NCBI RefSeq assembly: GCF_046844695.1
Contig: NZ_CP177354.1
Span: forward strand, 1,302,001-1,366,000
DNA length: 64,000 nucleotides
From: Pokkaliibacter plantistimulans
GTDB lineage: Bacteria > Pseudomonadota > Gammaproteobacteria > Pseudomonadales > Balneatricaceae
Reading direction: 5' to 3'
The notes below the pieces were generated by a model. That model saw nothing but the letters and a program-made list of their open reading frames with translations, had not been told where the DNA came from and searched no databases. The translations under genes and the position numbers were made by a program. Below are positions 27,240 to 34,869 of this stretch, piece by piece; within the stretch, counting starts at the first letter, position 1; every line of letters begins with the position of its first letter.

Positions 27240-28400
27240 ATGAAGTTACTCATCGCCCCCGCCGCCTTCAAGGGCAGCCTTACTGCTCTGCAGGCAGCGC
27301 AGGCTATAGAGGCAGGTTGGACTAAGGTCTTTGCTCGTCATCAGCTGACCCTGTTTCCCTTTGCCAATGGCGGGGAAGGCACCGCCGCACTGCTGACTCA
27401 GCAGCGGCAGGGCACCCTGCATCATTACGAGGTCCGCGATCCACTGGGACGGCCGGTACAGGCGGCGCTGGGGCTGGTGGATAACGGCCAGACGGCGGTG
27501 ATTGATGTGGCTTCTGCTTCGGGGCTGCATTGCCTGCAGCGGGAGCAGCGCGATCCTATCCACGCCAGCAGTTATGGCACTGGGCAGCTGATCCGTCATG
27601 CACTGGATCTGGGTGTGAGCAAGATCATTGTTGGTCTGGGTGATTCCGCCACCAACGAAGCAGGAGCCGGATTGTTTCAGGCGCTGGGCGGTCGTCTGTT
27701 TGATGCCCATGGCAATCTGCTTGGTGACCCCTGTCAGGGCGGCAACATGCTGGAGCTGGCCCGGGTGTTTCATATCGATCTGTCAGAGTTCGACCCGCGT
27801 ATCGCCAAGACCCGTTTCGAGCTGGCCTGTGATGTCAGCAACCCCATTCTGGGTGCTGATGGTGCGACCCGGGTCTACGGCCCGCAGAAAGGCGTGGCGG
27901 AGGATCAGATGCCTGCGTTTGAAGCGGCACTGACCGCGGTAGCGGCGGTGCTGCACCGTGATCTGGGGATTGATGTCACCCGCCGCGCTCACAGCGGTGC
28001 TGCTGGTGGTATCGGCGCCATGCTGATGGTGGCCTGTCGGGCCAGCGCTTTCCCCGGCGCCAGTTACGTGATGGAAGCCTGTGGTCTGGAGCAGAAGGTG
28101 GCTGAGGCCGATCTGATCCTGACCGGCGAGGGGCAGAGTGATCAGCGTTCGGCGCAGGAGAAGGTGCCGTTGCTGGTGCTGGATCTGGCGCGCAGGCAGC
28201 GCAAGCCAGCCATCATGCTGTCGGGGGCTATTCGTGATGCCAGTAATCTGATGCTGAGCTGGCCGGCCGCGTCGATGTTCGCCACCCTGACCGAAAACAA
28301 GGCCTGGGAAGACATGCTGGCCAGTGCCGGCGCTGATCTGGAGATGTGTGCCTACAATCTGGCACGTACCCTGAAGATGGCCCGCGAGCTGCCACTGTAA
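27240..28400 (+). CDS. glxK: Glycerate 2-kinase
   Basis: The protein has 386 residues and full-length GlxK/GarK family features: MKLLIAPAAFKGSLTALQAAQAIEAG, FANGGEGT (usually P[MI]ADGGEGT), GLGDSATNEAGAGLFQALGG, YGPQKGV, SGAAGGIGAM and LTGEGQSDQRS. It phosphorylates D-glycerate to 2-phosphoglycerate. FANGGEGT carries Asn where most members have Asp. I chose the ATG at 27240 because the family begins there. The next gene is a glucosylglycerate phosphorylase-like enzyme, whose product would be glycerate. Confidence 0.9.
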   Translation: MKLLIAPAAFKGSLTALQAAQAIEAGWTKVFARHQLTLFPFANGGEGTAALLTQQRQGTLHHYEVRDPLGRPVQAALGLVDNGQTAVIDVASASGLHCLQREQRDPIHASSYGTGQLIRHALDLGVSKIIVGLGDSATNEAGAGLFQALGGRLFDAHGNLLGDPCQGGNMLELARVFHIDLSEFDPRIAKTRFELACDVSNPILGADGATRVYGPQKGVAEDQMPAFEAALTAVAAVLHRDLGIDVTRRAHSGAAGGIGAMLMVACRASAFPGASYVMEACGLEQKVAEADLILTGEGQSDQRSAQEKVPLLVLDLARRQRKPAIMLSGAIRDASNLMLSWPAASMFATLTENKAWEDMLASAGADLEMCAYNLARTLKMARELPL

Positions 28401-28457
28401 CAGGGCAGTGAGAGAGAGTCAGAGATAACCAGAGATAGCCAGATAAGGGAGTAGGCA

Positions 28458-30197
28458 ATGATCCCATTGCGTCAACAACTGGAATTTGTCGGGTCATTGC
28501 ACGCCCTGTTGCAGCTGCTGTATCCGCATCAGCACCCGCAGGTACTGGAGCAGATGCTGGAACGGCTTGAACCCTGGCAGTCACGGCTGGCCGCTGGCGG
28601 AGGCGGTGGTCGCTTGCGGCAGCAGGCAGAGGTGACGGAACGTGATGCGATGCTGATCACCTACGGTGACACCCTGATAGATGACGGCGAACCGACATTA
28701 CGCACGCTGATGGCCTTTCTCGATACCTACGTCGGCGAGCTGATTCCCAATGTGCATATCCTGCCGTGTTTCTCCTACAGCAGTGATGACGGCTTCTCGG
28801 TCATCGACTATCAGCAGATCAATCCGGTGCTTGGCCAGTGGCGCGATGTGCGTCACCTGGCCAGCGAATATGGCGTGATGCTGGATGCGGTGGTCAATCA
28901 TATTTCCCGCTGGAGCCGCTGGTTTCAGGGCTACCTGCGCAGCGAGGAACCCTGGAGCCGGTATTTTATCGAGGCTGATCCGAGCCTCGACTATTCCATG
29001 GTGACCCGGCCCCGTACCCTGCCACTGCTGACCGCCGTGCAGACGGCTGCAGGGGAGAAGCACGTGTGGACCACCTTCAGTGCCGATCAGGTGGATCTCA
29101 ACTTTGCTGAGCCGCGGGTATTGATGGAAGTGATGGACGTGTTGCTGGGCTACGTGGAGAACGGTGCCCGCTTTATTCGGCTGGATGCCGTCGGCTTTGT
29201 CTGGAAGGCACTGGGCACCAGCTGCATGCACCTGCCACAGACCCATGCCATCGTGAAAATGATCCGGCTGGTATTCAACACCCTGGCACCCGGGGCGATG
29301 ATCATTCCCGAGACCAATGTGCCCCATCTGGAGAATATCTCCTACTTCGGTTCGGGCCGCGATGAGGCCGATCTGGTCTATCAGTTCACCTTGCCCCCGC
29401 TGGTACTGCACAGCTTTGTCACCGCCAGTAATGAGGCCCTGCACGGCTGGCTGCAGCGGCTGGAGGACTGTCCGGGTGACAGCATGTTCTTCAATTTTCT
29501 GGCCTCCCATGACGGCATCGGCATGCGTGCCACTGAAGGGATTCTCAGTGATGAGGACCGGCGACGGCTGATGCAGCAGTGTCTGGATAACGGTGGCAGA
29601 GTCGGCTACAAGTCCAACAGTGATGGCTCACAAAGTCCTTACGAGCTGAATATCAGCTATATCGATGCGCTGTCACCCCCGACCGCCAGCATGGATGAAC
29701 GTATCGGTCGGATGCTGGCCGCACATTTTATCCTGCTCAGCCTGCAGGGCTTGCCTGCCATCTACATTCACAGCCTGCTGGGGTCGGGCAGTGACTTCCA
29801 CGGGATGCAGGCCTCCGGCGTCAGTCGCCGGGTCAATCGCGGCAAGATCAGCTGGCGTGACGTGCAGCGGGTGCTGGAGGACAGCAGCAGTGAAAACAGT
29901 CAGCAGTTTCGCCGGCTGCTGGATCTGCTGGCGGTGCGGCGGCGGGAACCGGCCTTTCATCCTCGTTCGCCGCAGCGGGTACTCAATGTCGATAGTCGCC
30001 TGTTTGCCTTGCAGCGCACCTGCCATCTCAGCGGTCAGCGTTTGTGGTGTCTGGCCAACCTCAGTGCTGACACCCTGATGCTGCCGCTGCCAGCCGAGGC
30101 ACAGGATCTGTTGCAGGGGAAAGCGGTGACAGAGGTCAGTCTCGGCGCCTTTGCCTATACCTGGCTGAAGCTGCCTGCCGAAGCCCAAAGCGCATAG
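28458..30197 (+). CDS. GH13 glucosylglycerate phosphorylase-like enzyme
   Basis: The protein has 579 residues and belongs to the sucrose phosphorylase group of GH13. The nucleophile is D243 (FIRLDAVGFVWK), the acid/base E285 (IIPETNVPH) and the third acid D352 (ASHDGIGM). Phrases such as VTRPRTLPLLT, WTTFSADQVDLN, GTSCMHLPQTH, YQFTLPPLVLHS and PAIYIHSLLGS match E. coli YcjM, a glucosylglycerate phosphorylase, better than classical sucrose phosphorylases as I recall them. The reaction would be glucosylglycerate plus phosphate to glucose-1-phosphate and D-glycerate. It follows glycerate kinase by 57 bases with a GGGAG ribosome binding site. It has no signal peptide, so it is cytoplasmic. Confidence 0.82.
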   Translation: MIPLRQQLEFVGSLHALLQLLYPHQHPQVLEQMLERLEPWQSRLAAGGGGGRLRQQAEVTERDAMLITYGDTLIDDGEPTLRTLMAFLDTYVGELIPNVHILPCFSYSSDDGFSVIDYQQINPVLGQWRDVRHLASEYGVMLDAVVNHISRWSRWFQGYLRSEEPWSRYFIEADPSLDYSMVTRPRTLPLLTAVQTAAGEKHVWTTFSADQVDLNFAEPRVLMEVMDVLLGYVENGARFIRLDAVGFVWKALGTSCMHLPQTHAIVKMIRLVFNTLAPGAMIIPETNVPHLENISYFGSGRDEADLVYQFTLPPLVLHSFVTASNEALHGWLQRLEDCPGDSMFFNFLASHDGIGMRATEGILSDEDRRRLMQQCLDNGGRVGYKSNSDGSQSPYELNISYIDALSPPTASMDERIGRMLAAHFILLSLQGLPAIYIHSLLGSGSDFHGMQASGVSRRVNRGKISWRDVQRVLEDSSSENSQQFRRLLDLLAVRRREPAFHPRSPQRVLNVDSRLFALQRTCHLSGQRLWCLANLSADTLMLPLPAEAQDLLQGKAVTEVSLGAFAYTWLKLPAEAQSA

Positions 30198-30244
30198 CAT
30201 CTGCCTGAATAGCGCATTTGTTGCAGTGTATGTGGGTGTTTTTC

Positions 30245-30301
30245 AAATTGGCGGAATGTCGCCATCCTGCTGGAAATGGGGTGGCGGCATTCCGCCAATT
30301 T
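30245..30301. promoter_or_regulatory. 23-bp inverted repeat: candidate DctD enhancer or terminator
   Basis: The arms 30245-30267 and 30279-30301 are complementary over 23 bases with two T/G wobbles and an 11-base loop. Each arm also holds its own dyad, TGGCGGAATGTCGCCA or the like. The centre is about 125 bases before the start point predicted from the sigma-54 promoter, the usual distance for enhancer sites of DctD-type activators. The right arm runs into TTTTGTTT, so as RNA it could also end transcription from the phosphorylase gene. Both roles are possible. Confidence 0.6.
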
Positions 30302-30372
30302 TGTTTCCTGTCTTCGTCTGCTTTTGGCGGTTATATCTCTTGAGCCCACGTCCCACAAGGCTTTCTTTGCTT

Positions 30373-30388
30373 TGGCATAACGGTTGCT
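30373..30388 (+). promoter_or_regulatory. Sigma-54 promoter of dctPQM
   Basis: TGGCATAACGGTTGCT has the invariant GG (30374-30375) and GC (30386-30387) with the standard 10 bases between, and TTGCT at -12. Only the C and G after TGGCA differ from the TGGCACG-N4-TTGC consensus. Transcription should start near 30398. Confidence 0.75.
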
Positions 30389-30414
30389 TGTAGGCAGGTG
30401 TAAGAGGAGAAAAG

Positions 30415-30548
30415 GCCTGTCGCCCGTTTGGGCTGACGGCAGGCACACCGGGTGTGCCATTTGCCTTTGATGGAAGTGCGCCTAGACTTTTTCATACCTC
30501 CTGCGGAATCCGCAGCTCGCAGCCACCTTTGAATAGCAAAGTGGCTGA
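30415..30548 (+). other. Structured leader of dctP: four hairpins
   Basis: In the predicted mRNA leader four stems follow one another: 30415-30444 (GCCTG/CAGGC with inner GCCC/GGGC), 30442-30458 (GGCACACC/GGTGTGCC), 30503-30517 (CTGCGGA/TCCGCAG) and 30523-30548 (AGCCA-CTTTG/CAAAG-TGGCT). The first two overlap by three bases and may compete. I recognise no known riboswitch. Confidence 0.5.
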
Positions 30549-30621
30549 CGTGGCGGTGGTTCAGAGTGAAGTGCTGACCAATAAACGTAAGTACCAACAA
30601 GTACAATAACGAGGAAAACTC

Positions 30622-31623
30622 ATGTTCAAGTTGACTGCCAAAGCGCTGGTATGTGCCGTATCCCTGGGTATCGCTGGTTGGGCTCAGGCTGCTGACCCCA
30701 TCCTGATCAAGTTCTCCCACGTGGTTGCCGACAGCACCCCTAAAGGTCAGGGCGCGCTGCTGTTCAAGAAGATGGTTGAAGAAGACAAGGTACTGAACGG
30801 TCGTGTTCAGGTACAGGTCTACCCCAACTCCTCACTGTTCGGTGACGGTAAGGAAATGGAAGCGCTGCTGCTGGGCGACGTACAGATGATCGCGCCATCA
30901 CTGGCGAAATTCGGCCAATACACCAAAAAACTGCAGATTTTCGATCTGCCCTTCCTGTTCGATGATATCAACGCGGTTGACCGCTTCCAGAACGGCCCTG
31001 CTGGTCAGGCTCTGCTGAAGTCCATGGAGAACAACGGCATCACCGGTCTGGGTTACTGGCACAACGGTATGAAGCAGCTGTCTGCCAACAAGGCGCTGCA
31101 TGAGCCCAAGGATGCCCGCGGTCTGAAGTTCCGTGTGCAGGCTTCTGAAGTGCTGGAAGAGCAGTTCAAGGCACTGAAAGCCAATGCCCGTAAGATGAGC
31201 TTCTCCGAGGTGTATCAGGGTCTGCAGACCGGGGTAGTCAACGGTGCCGAAAACCCCTGGTCCAACATTGCTTCGCAGAAGTTCTACGAAGTGCAGAAGT
31301 ACATCACCGAATCCAACCACGGTGTACTGGACTACATGCTGATCACCAACACCAAGTTCTGGAACGGTCTGCCTGACGACGTACGTGCCGAGCTTGAGAA
31401 GATCGTTACCGAAGTGACCAAAGAAGTTAACAACGAAGCGGCTGCTCTGAATGCCAAAGCCAAGCAGCAGGTTGTTGATGCCAAGACCTCCGAAATCATC
31501 GAGCTGACTCCAGAAGAACGCGCGCAGTGGGTTGATGCCATGAAGCCAGTTTGGAAAGAGTTTGAAGGTGATATCGGTGCTGATCTGATCGAAGCCGCTC
31601 AGGCTGCCAACAAAGCTCAGTAA
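30622..31623 (+). CDS. dctP: TRAP transporter substrate-binding protein
   Basis: The protein has 333 residues with a signal peptide cut near AQA-ADP. It belongs to the DctP family: IKFSHVVADSTPKGQGA, a conserved Arg in GLKFRVQAS that binds the substrate carboxylate, and TGVVNGAENPWSN. It brings C4-dicarboxylates (succinate, malate, fumarate) to the DctQM membrane unit. ACGAGGAAAA serves as ribosome binding site. It leads the dctPQM operon behind a sigma-54 promoter, and the probable controllers DctB and DctD are encoded in this window. Confidence 0.92.
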   Translation: MFKLTAKALVCAVSLGIAGWAQAADPILIKFSHVVADSTPKGQGALLFKKMVEEDKVLNGRVQVQVYPNSSLFGDGKEMEALLLGDVQMIAPSLAKFGQYTKKLQIFDLPFLFDDINAVDRFQNGPAGQALLKSMENNGITGLGYWHNGMKQLSANKALHEPKDARGLKFRVQASEVLEEQFKALKANARKMSFSEVYQGLQTGVVNGAENPWSNIASQKFYEVQKYITESNHGVLDYMLITNTKFWNGLPDDVRAELEKIVTEVTKEVNNEAAALNAKAKQQVVDAKTSEIIELTPEERAQWVDAMKPVWKEFEGDIGADLIEAAQAANKAQ

Positions 31624-31658
31624 GGGATAACACATCCGCTCTGGATGTATCCCGGCAA

Positions 31659-31687
31659 CCCTCATCACCTGCCAGGGGTGATGAGGG
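31659..31687 (+). other. Intercistronic hairpin between dctP and dctQ
   Basis: CCCTCATCACC and GGTGATGAGGG form a perfect 11-bp stem with no T-run. A smaller stem (ACATCC/GGATGT) precedes it at 31632-31648. Such stems after binding-protein genes protect the upstream mRNA and give more binding protein than permease. Confidence 0.7.
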
Positions 31688-31727
31688 CATCTCTTCGTGT
31701 TTAGCAGTTTTGATATCGGAGCCGCCA

Positions 31728-32372
31728 ATGAGCGCAATCAAACACGTCTGGGCTCGACTGGAGGAGTGGCTGATTGCCTTCCTGCTGGCGGCAATGACGT
31801 TGGTGACCTTTGTCTACGTGGTCCTCAATAACCTCTACCCGGTTTTCTATTTCTTTGGTGACTTCTTCGCTGAGTCATCCGTCTCTGTCAGTGATTTCTT
31901 TTATGCGGTGGGTGACTTCTTCATTACCCCGGCGCAGGAAATGACCTGGAGTAACGCTCTGGTTAAAGCCATGTTTGGCTGGCTGATCTTTATTGGTATC
32001 TCCTACGGTGTACGTACCGCTGGCCACATCGGGGTGGATGCGCTGGTCAAACTGGCCAGCAAGCCCGTGCAACGTCTGATCGGCATCATTGCCACGCTGG
32101 CCTGTGTCGGCTACGCCGGTTTGATGACCGTGTCCAGCTTCGAGTGGATTCATACCCTGTTCATGCACCCGACCGAGGCAGAGGATCTGGGTCGCTTCGG
32201 TATTGAACAATGGCATGTCGGCATGATTGTGCCTGTCGGTTTTGCTTTGGTGGCGATCCGTTTTATTGAAGTGCTGTTCCGCATTCTGACCGGCCAGCAG
32301 TCGGGCCTGGGTCTGGCTGATGAAGCAGGCGATGCGTTGAAACTGGCAGAAGAGCAGGAGCATAAATCGTGA
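31728..32372 (+). CDS. dctQ: TRAP transporter small membrane subunit
   Basis: The protein has 214 residues and four membrane helices, with GISYGVRTAGHIGVDALVK between helices 2 and 3, typical of DctQ. The region between helices 1 and 2 is long and aromatic (YPVFYFFGDFFAESS), as in DctQ of marine gammaproteobacteria. I chose the ATG at 31728, with CGGAG before it. Its stop overlaps the dctM start by four bases. Confidence 0.9.
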   Translation: MSAIKHVWARLEEWLIAFLLAAMTLVTFVYVVLNNLYPVFYFFGDFFAESSVSVSDFFYAVGDFFITPAQEMTWSNALVKAMFGWLIFIGISYGVRTAGHIGVDALVKLASKPVQRLIGIIATLACVGYAGLMTVSSFEWIHTLFMHPTEAEDLGRFGIEQWHVGMIVPVGFALVAIRFIEVLFRILTGQQSGLGLADEAGDALKLAEEQEHKS

Positions 32373-33652
32373 CTATCCTATTCCTGTTTTTCGTGCTGTT
32401 TGGGCTGATGCTGATTGGCGTGCCTATTGCGATTTCTCTTGGCCTCTCCGGCGCCCTGACCATTCTGCTGTTCAGTCAGGACTCGGTCAGTGGTCTGGCC
32501 ATCAAGCTGTTTGAAACCTCGGAACACTACACCCTGCTGGCAATCCCGTTCTTTCTGCTGGCCGGTGCCTTTATGACCACCGGCGGTGTGGCTCGTCGGC
32601 TGATTGATTTCGCCAATGCCTGTGTAGGTCATATCCGTGGTGGTCTGGCTATCGCAGCGGTACTGGCCTGTATGCTGTTTGCAGCGCTGTCTGGTTCGTC
32701 GCCTGCCACGGTGGCGGCGGTGGGCTCTATCGCTATTGCCGGGATGGTGCGCTCGGGTTATCCGCAGGAGTTCGGTGCCGGTATCGTCTGTAATGCAGGT
32801 ACACTGGGAATTCTGATCCCGCCTTCCATCGTCATGGTGGTCTATGCCGCCGCCACCGAAAGCTCTGTCGGTAAACTGTTCATGGCGGGCGTGGTGCCAG
32901 GGCTGCTGCTGGGCCTGATTTTGATGGTGGCAATCTATATCGTGGCGGTGAAGAAGAACCTGCCTGCCATGCCACGTGCCACGTTCAGTGAGTGGATGGG
33001 CAGTGCACGTAAAGCCTTCTGGGGCCTGCTGCTGATGGTCATCATTCTCGGTGGTATCTATTCGGGGATGTTTACTCCCACTGAAGCGGCCGCTGTGGCA
33101 GCCGTCTATGCAGGCTTTATTGCGCTGTTTGTCTACAAGGACATGACAGTGAAAGAGACGCCTCATGTGCTGCTGGAGGCAGGCAAGCTGACCATCATGC
33201 TGATGTTCATCATTGCCAATGCCATGTTGTTTGCGCACGTACTGACTACCGAGCAGATTCCACAGCATATTGCCGAGTGGGTTACCAGCCTGGGTCTGTC
33301 ACCCTGGATGTTCCTGCTGATCGTCAACATTGTGCTGCTGATTGCCGGTAACTTCATGGAGCCTTCGGCCATCATCCTGATTCTGGCGCCGATTCTGTTC
33401 CCTATCGCCATGAAGCTGGGTATCGACCCCATTCATCTGGGGATCATTATGGTCGTCAACATGGAAATTGGCCTGATCACCCCGCCTGTGGGTCTGAACC
33501 TGTTCGTAACCTCGGCCGTCACCGGGATGCCTCTGGGCGCGACTATCCGTGCGGCCTTGCCGTGGCTGATGATTCTGCTGGGCTTCCTGATGCTGGTGAC
33601 CTACGTACCTGCGATTTCCATGTCGCTGCCTAACTTGCTGGGTATGCCATAA
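32369..33652 (+). CDS. dctM: TRAP transporter large membrane subunit
   Basis: The protein has 427 residues and about 12 membrane helices, with DctM hallmarks: PFFLLAGAFMTTGGVARRL, GSSPATVAAVGSI, GTLGILIPPSI, PTEAAAVAAVYAGF and EIGLITPPVGLNLFV. It is the sodium-driven channel part of the dicarboxylate importer. It starts with GTG in GTGA overlapping the dctQ stop. Confidence 0.93.
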   Translation: MTILFLFFVLFGLMLIGVPIAISLGLSGALTILLFSQDSVSGLAIKLFETSEHYTLLAIPFFLLAGAFMTTGGVARRLIDFANACVGHIRGGLAIAAVLACMLFAALSGSSPATVAAVGSIAIAGMVRSGYPQEFGAGIVCNAGTLGILIPPSIVMVVYAAATESSVGKLFMAGVVPGLLLGLILMVAIYIVAVKKNLPAMPRATFSEWMGSARKAFWGLLLMVIILGGIYSGMFTPTEAAAVAAVYAGFIALFVYKDMTVKETPHVLLEAGKLTIMLMFIIANAMLFAHVLTTEQIPQHIAEWVTSLGLSPWMFLLIVNIVLLIAGNFMEPSAIILILAPILFPIAMKLGIDPIHLGIIMVVNMEIGLITPPVGLNLFVTSAVTGMPLGATIRAALPWLMILLGFLMLVTYVPAISMSLPNLLGMP

Positions 33653-33749
33653 CAGGATCGTTGAAACACACATTGCTGACAGGTCAGACTCGAACCCTGA
33701 CGATGCTTTTTTGAAAGCGGCTTTGGTTAGCAATTTGAGCAGACGCTCG

Positions 33750-33773
33750 ACCCCGCCCAAGCGGGGTTTTTTT
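33750..33773 (+). terminator. Rho-independent terminator of dctPQM
   Basis: ACCCCGC, CCAA and GCGGGGT form a short GC-rich stem followed by seven T. It lies about 100 bases after dctM. Confidence 0.88.
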
Positions 33774-33931
33774 CGTCCTGAGGAAAGTAGTCAACCAGAG
33801 AGTTTGAAAGGGTTTGCTATTGTTCGACTGCCGCACACTGACGGGTTCTTGTCAGAATATGTCTGTCGCTATAATGGCGCCTGTCGTTGTGTGGTCTGTG
33901 CCACCTTACTTTCCTGTTAACGGAGCAAACC

Positions 33932-34801
33932 ATGACCTATCTGGTCGGTGTAACCCTGTTGTGGGCGTTTTCCTTCAGCCTGATCGGTGTCTATCTGGCC
34001 GGGCAGGTGGATTCCTACTTTGCTGTACTGACCCGCATCGTGCTGGCCACGCTGGTCTTCCTGCCCTTTCTCAAATGGCGCAATGTGCGCCCGGCGCTGG
34101 CAGCTAAGCTGATGACGGTGGGCGCGCTGCAGCTGGGGATCATGTATGTGTTCTACTACAAGTCCTTCCTGTTGCTGAGCGTACCGGAAGTGCTGATCTT
34201 TACCATCTTCACCCCGGTGTACGTGACATTGATCTATGACCTGCTCAACAAGCGCTTTTCTCCCGGTTTTCTGCTGGCGGCCGTTGGTGCCGTCGTCGGA
34301 GCGGCGATCATTCGCTACGACAATCTGTCGGAAGACTATCTGCTCGGTTTTCTAGTGGTGCAGGGGGCCAACCTCTGCTTTGCCATGGGACAGGTGGGGT
34401 ACAAGGTGATCATGGAGCAGGAGCGTGCCGATCTGCCGCAGCATACCGTATTCGGGTTGTTCTACATGGGTGCACTGGTGGTGGGCGTCATTTCCTTCCT
34501 GATCTGGGGCGGTAACAAATATCCCACCACCAGCACGCAATGGGGCGTGTTGCTGTGGCTGGGGGCGGTGGCCTCCGGTGCGGGTTACTTCCTGTGGAAC
34601 AAAGGGGCGACGCTGGTCAATGCTGGAACGCTGGCGGTAATGAACAATGCCCTGATCCCGGCCGGGCTGGTGGTCAACCTGCTGATCTGGAACCGCGCGG
34701 CGGATATGCCGCGCCTGCTGATCGGCAGTGGGGTCATGTTTGTCGCGCTCTATATCGCCGAGCGGTATTTCCGTAACCGGGCGCTGCCAGCTGCCAGCTG
34801 A
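33932..34801 (+). CDS. yigM: YigM-type EamA transporter (biotin)
   Basis: The protein has 289 residues and ten membrane helices. TLLWAFSFSLIGVYLAGQVDSYFAVL and ARIVLATLVFLPFLK-like stretches, GAAIIRYD, ASGAGYFLWNKGAT and NAGTLAVMNN match E. coli YigM, a biotin importer, almost phrase by phrase. I chose the ATG at 33932 (GGAG before it) over an upstream in-frame start that adds residues unlike the family. It is a single-gene unit with its own terminator. Confidence 0.85.
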   Translation: MTYLVGVTLLWAFSFSLIGVYLAGQVDSYFAVLTRIVLATLVFLPFLKWRNVRPALAAKLMTVGALQLGIMYVFYYKSFLLLSVPEVLIFTIFTPVYVTLIYDLLNKRFSPGFLLAAVGAVVGAAIIRYDNLSEDYLLGFLVVQGANLCFAMGQVGYKVIMEQERADLPQHTVFGLFYMGALVVGVISFLIWGGNKYPTTSTQWGVLLWLGAVASGAGYFLWNKGATLVNAGTLAVMNNALIPAGLVVNLLIWNRAADMPRLLIGSGVMFVALYIAERYFRNRALPAAS

Positions 34802-34827
34802 GCGACGGACTGGATCGGCAGACACAC

Positions 34828-34857
34828 AACAGGCACCCGTAGGTGCCTGTTTTGTTT
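34828..34857 (+). terminator. Rho-independent terminator after yigM
   Basis: AACAGGCACC, a CGTA loop and GGTGCCTGTT form a perfect 10-bp stem followed by TTTGTTT. The convergent mscK gene ends 13 bases further on. Confidence 0.88.
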
Positions 34858-34869
34858 ACGTGTTTACGG

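Larger units (their letters stand above)
30198..30621. other. dctP control region
   Basis: These 424 bases hold a 23-bp inverted repeat, a sigma-54 promoter and four hairpins in a leader of about 220 bases before dctP; the parts are listed separately. No small gene with a good ribosome binding site was seen. Confidence 0.7.

Noticed and set aside
28411..28448. Short AGAGATA-type direct repeats before the phosphorylase gene
   Set aside because: Three imperfect short units in a leader; too small to be called a repeat element or CRISPR.
33680..33717. tRNA T-loop-like GGTTCGAGTC on the reverse strand, and a weak hairpin before TTTTTT on the plus strand
   Set aside because: No acceptor, D or anticodon arms can be drawn. 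The terminator at 33750-33773 is much better.
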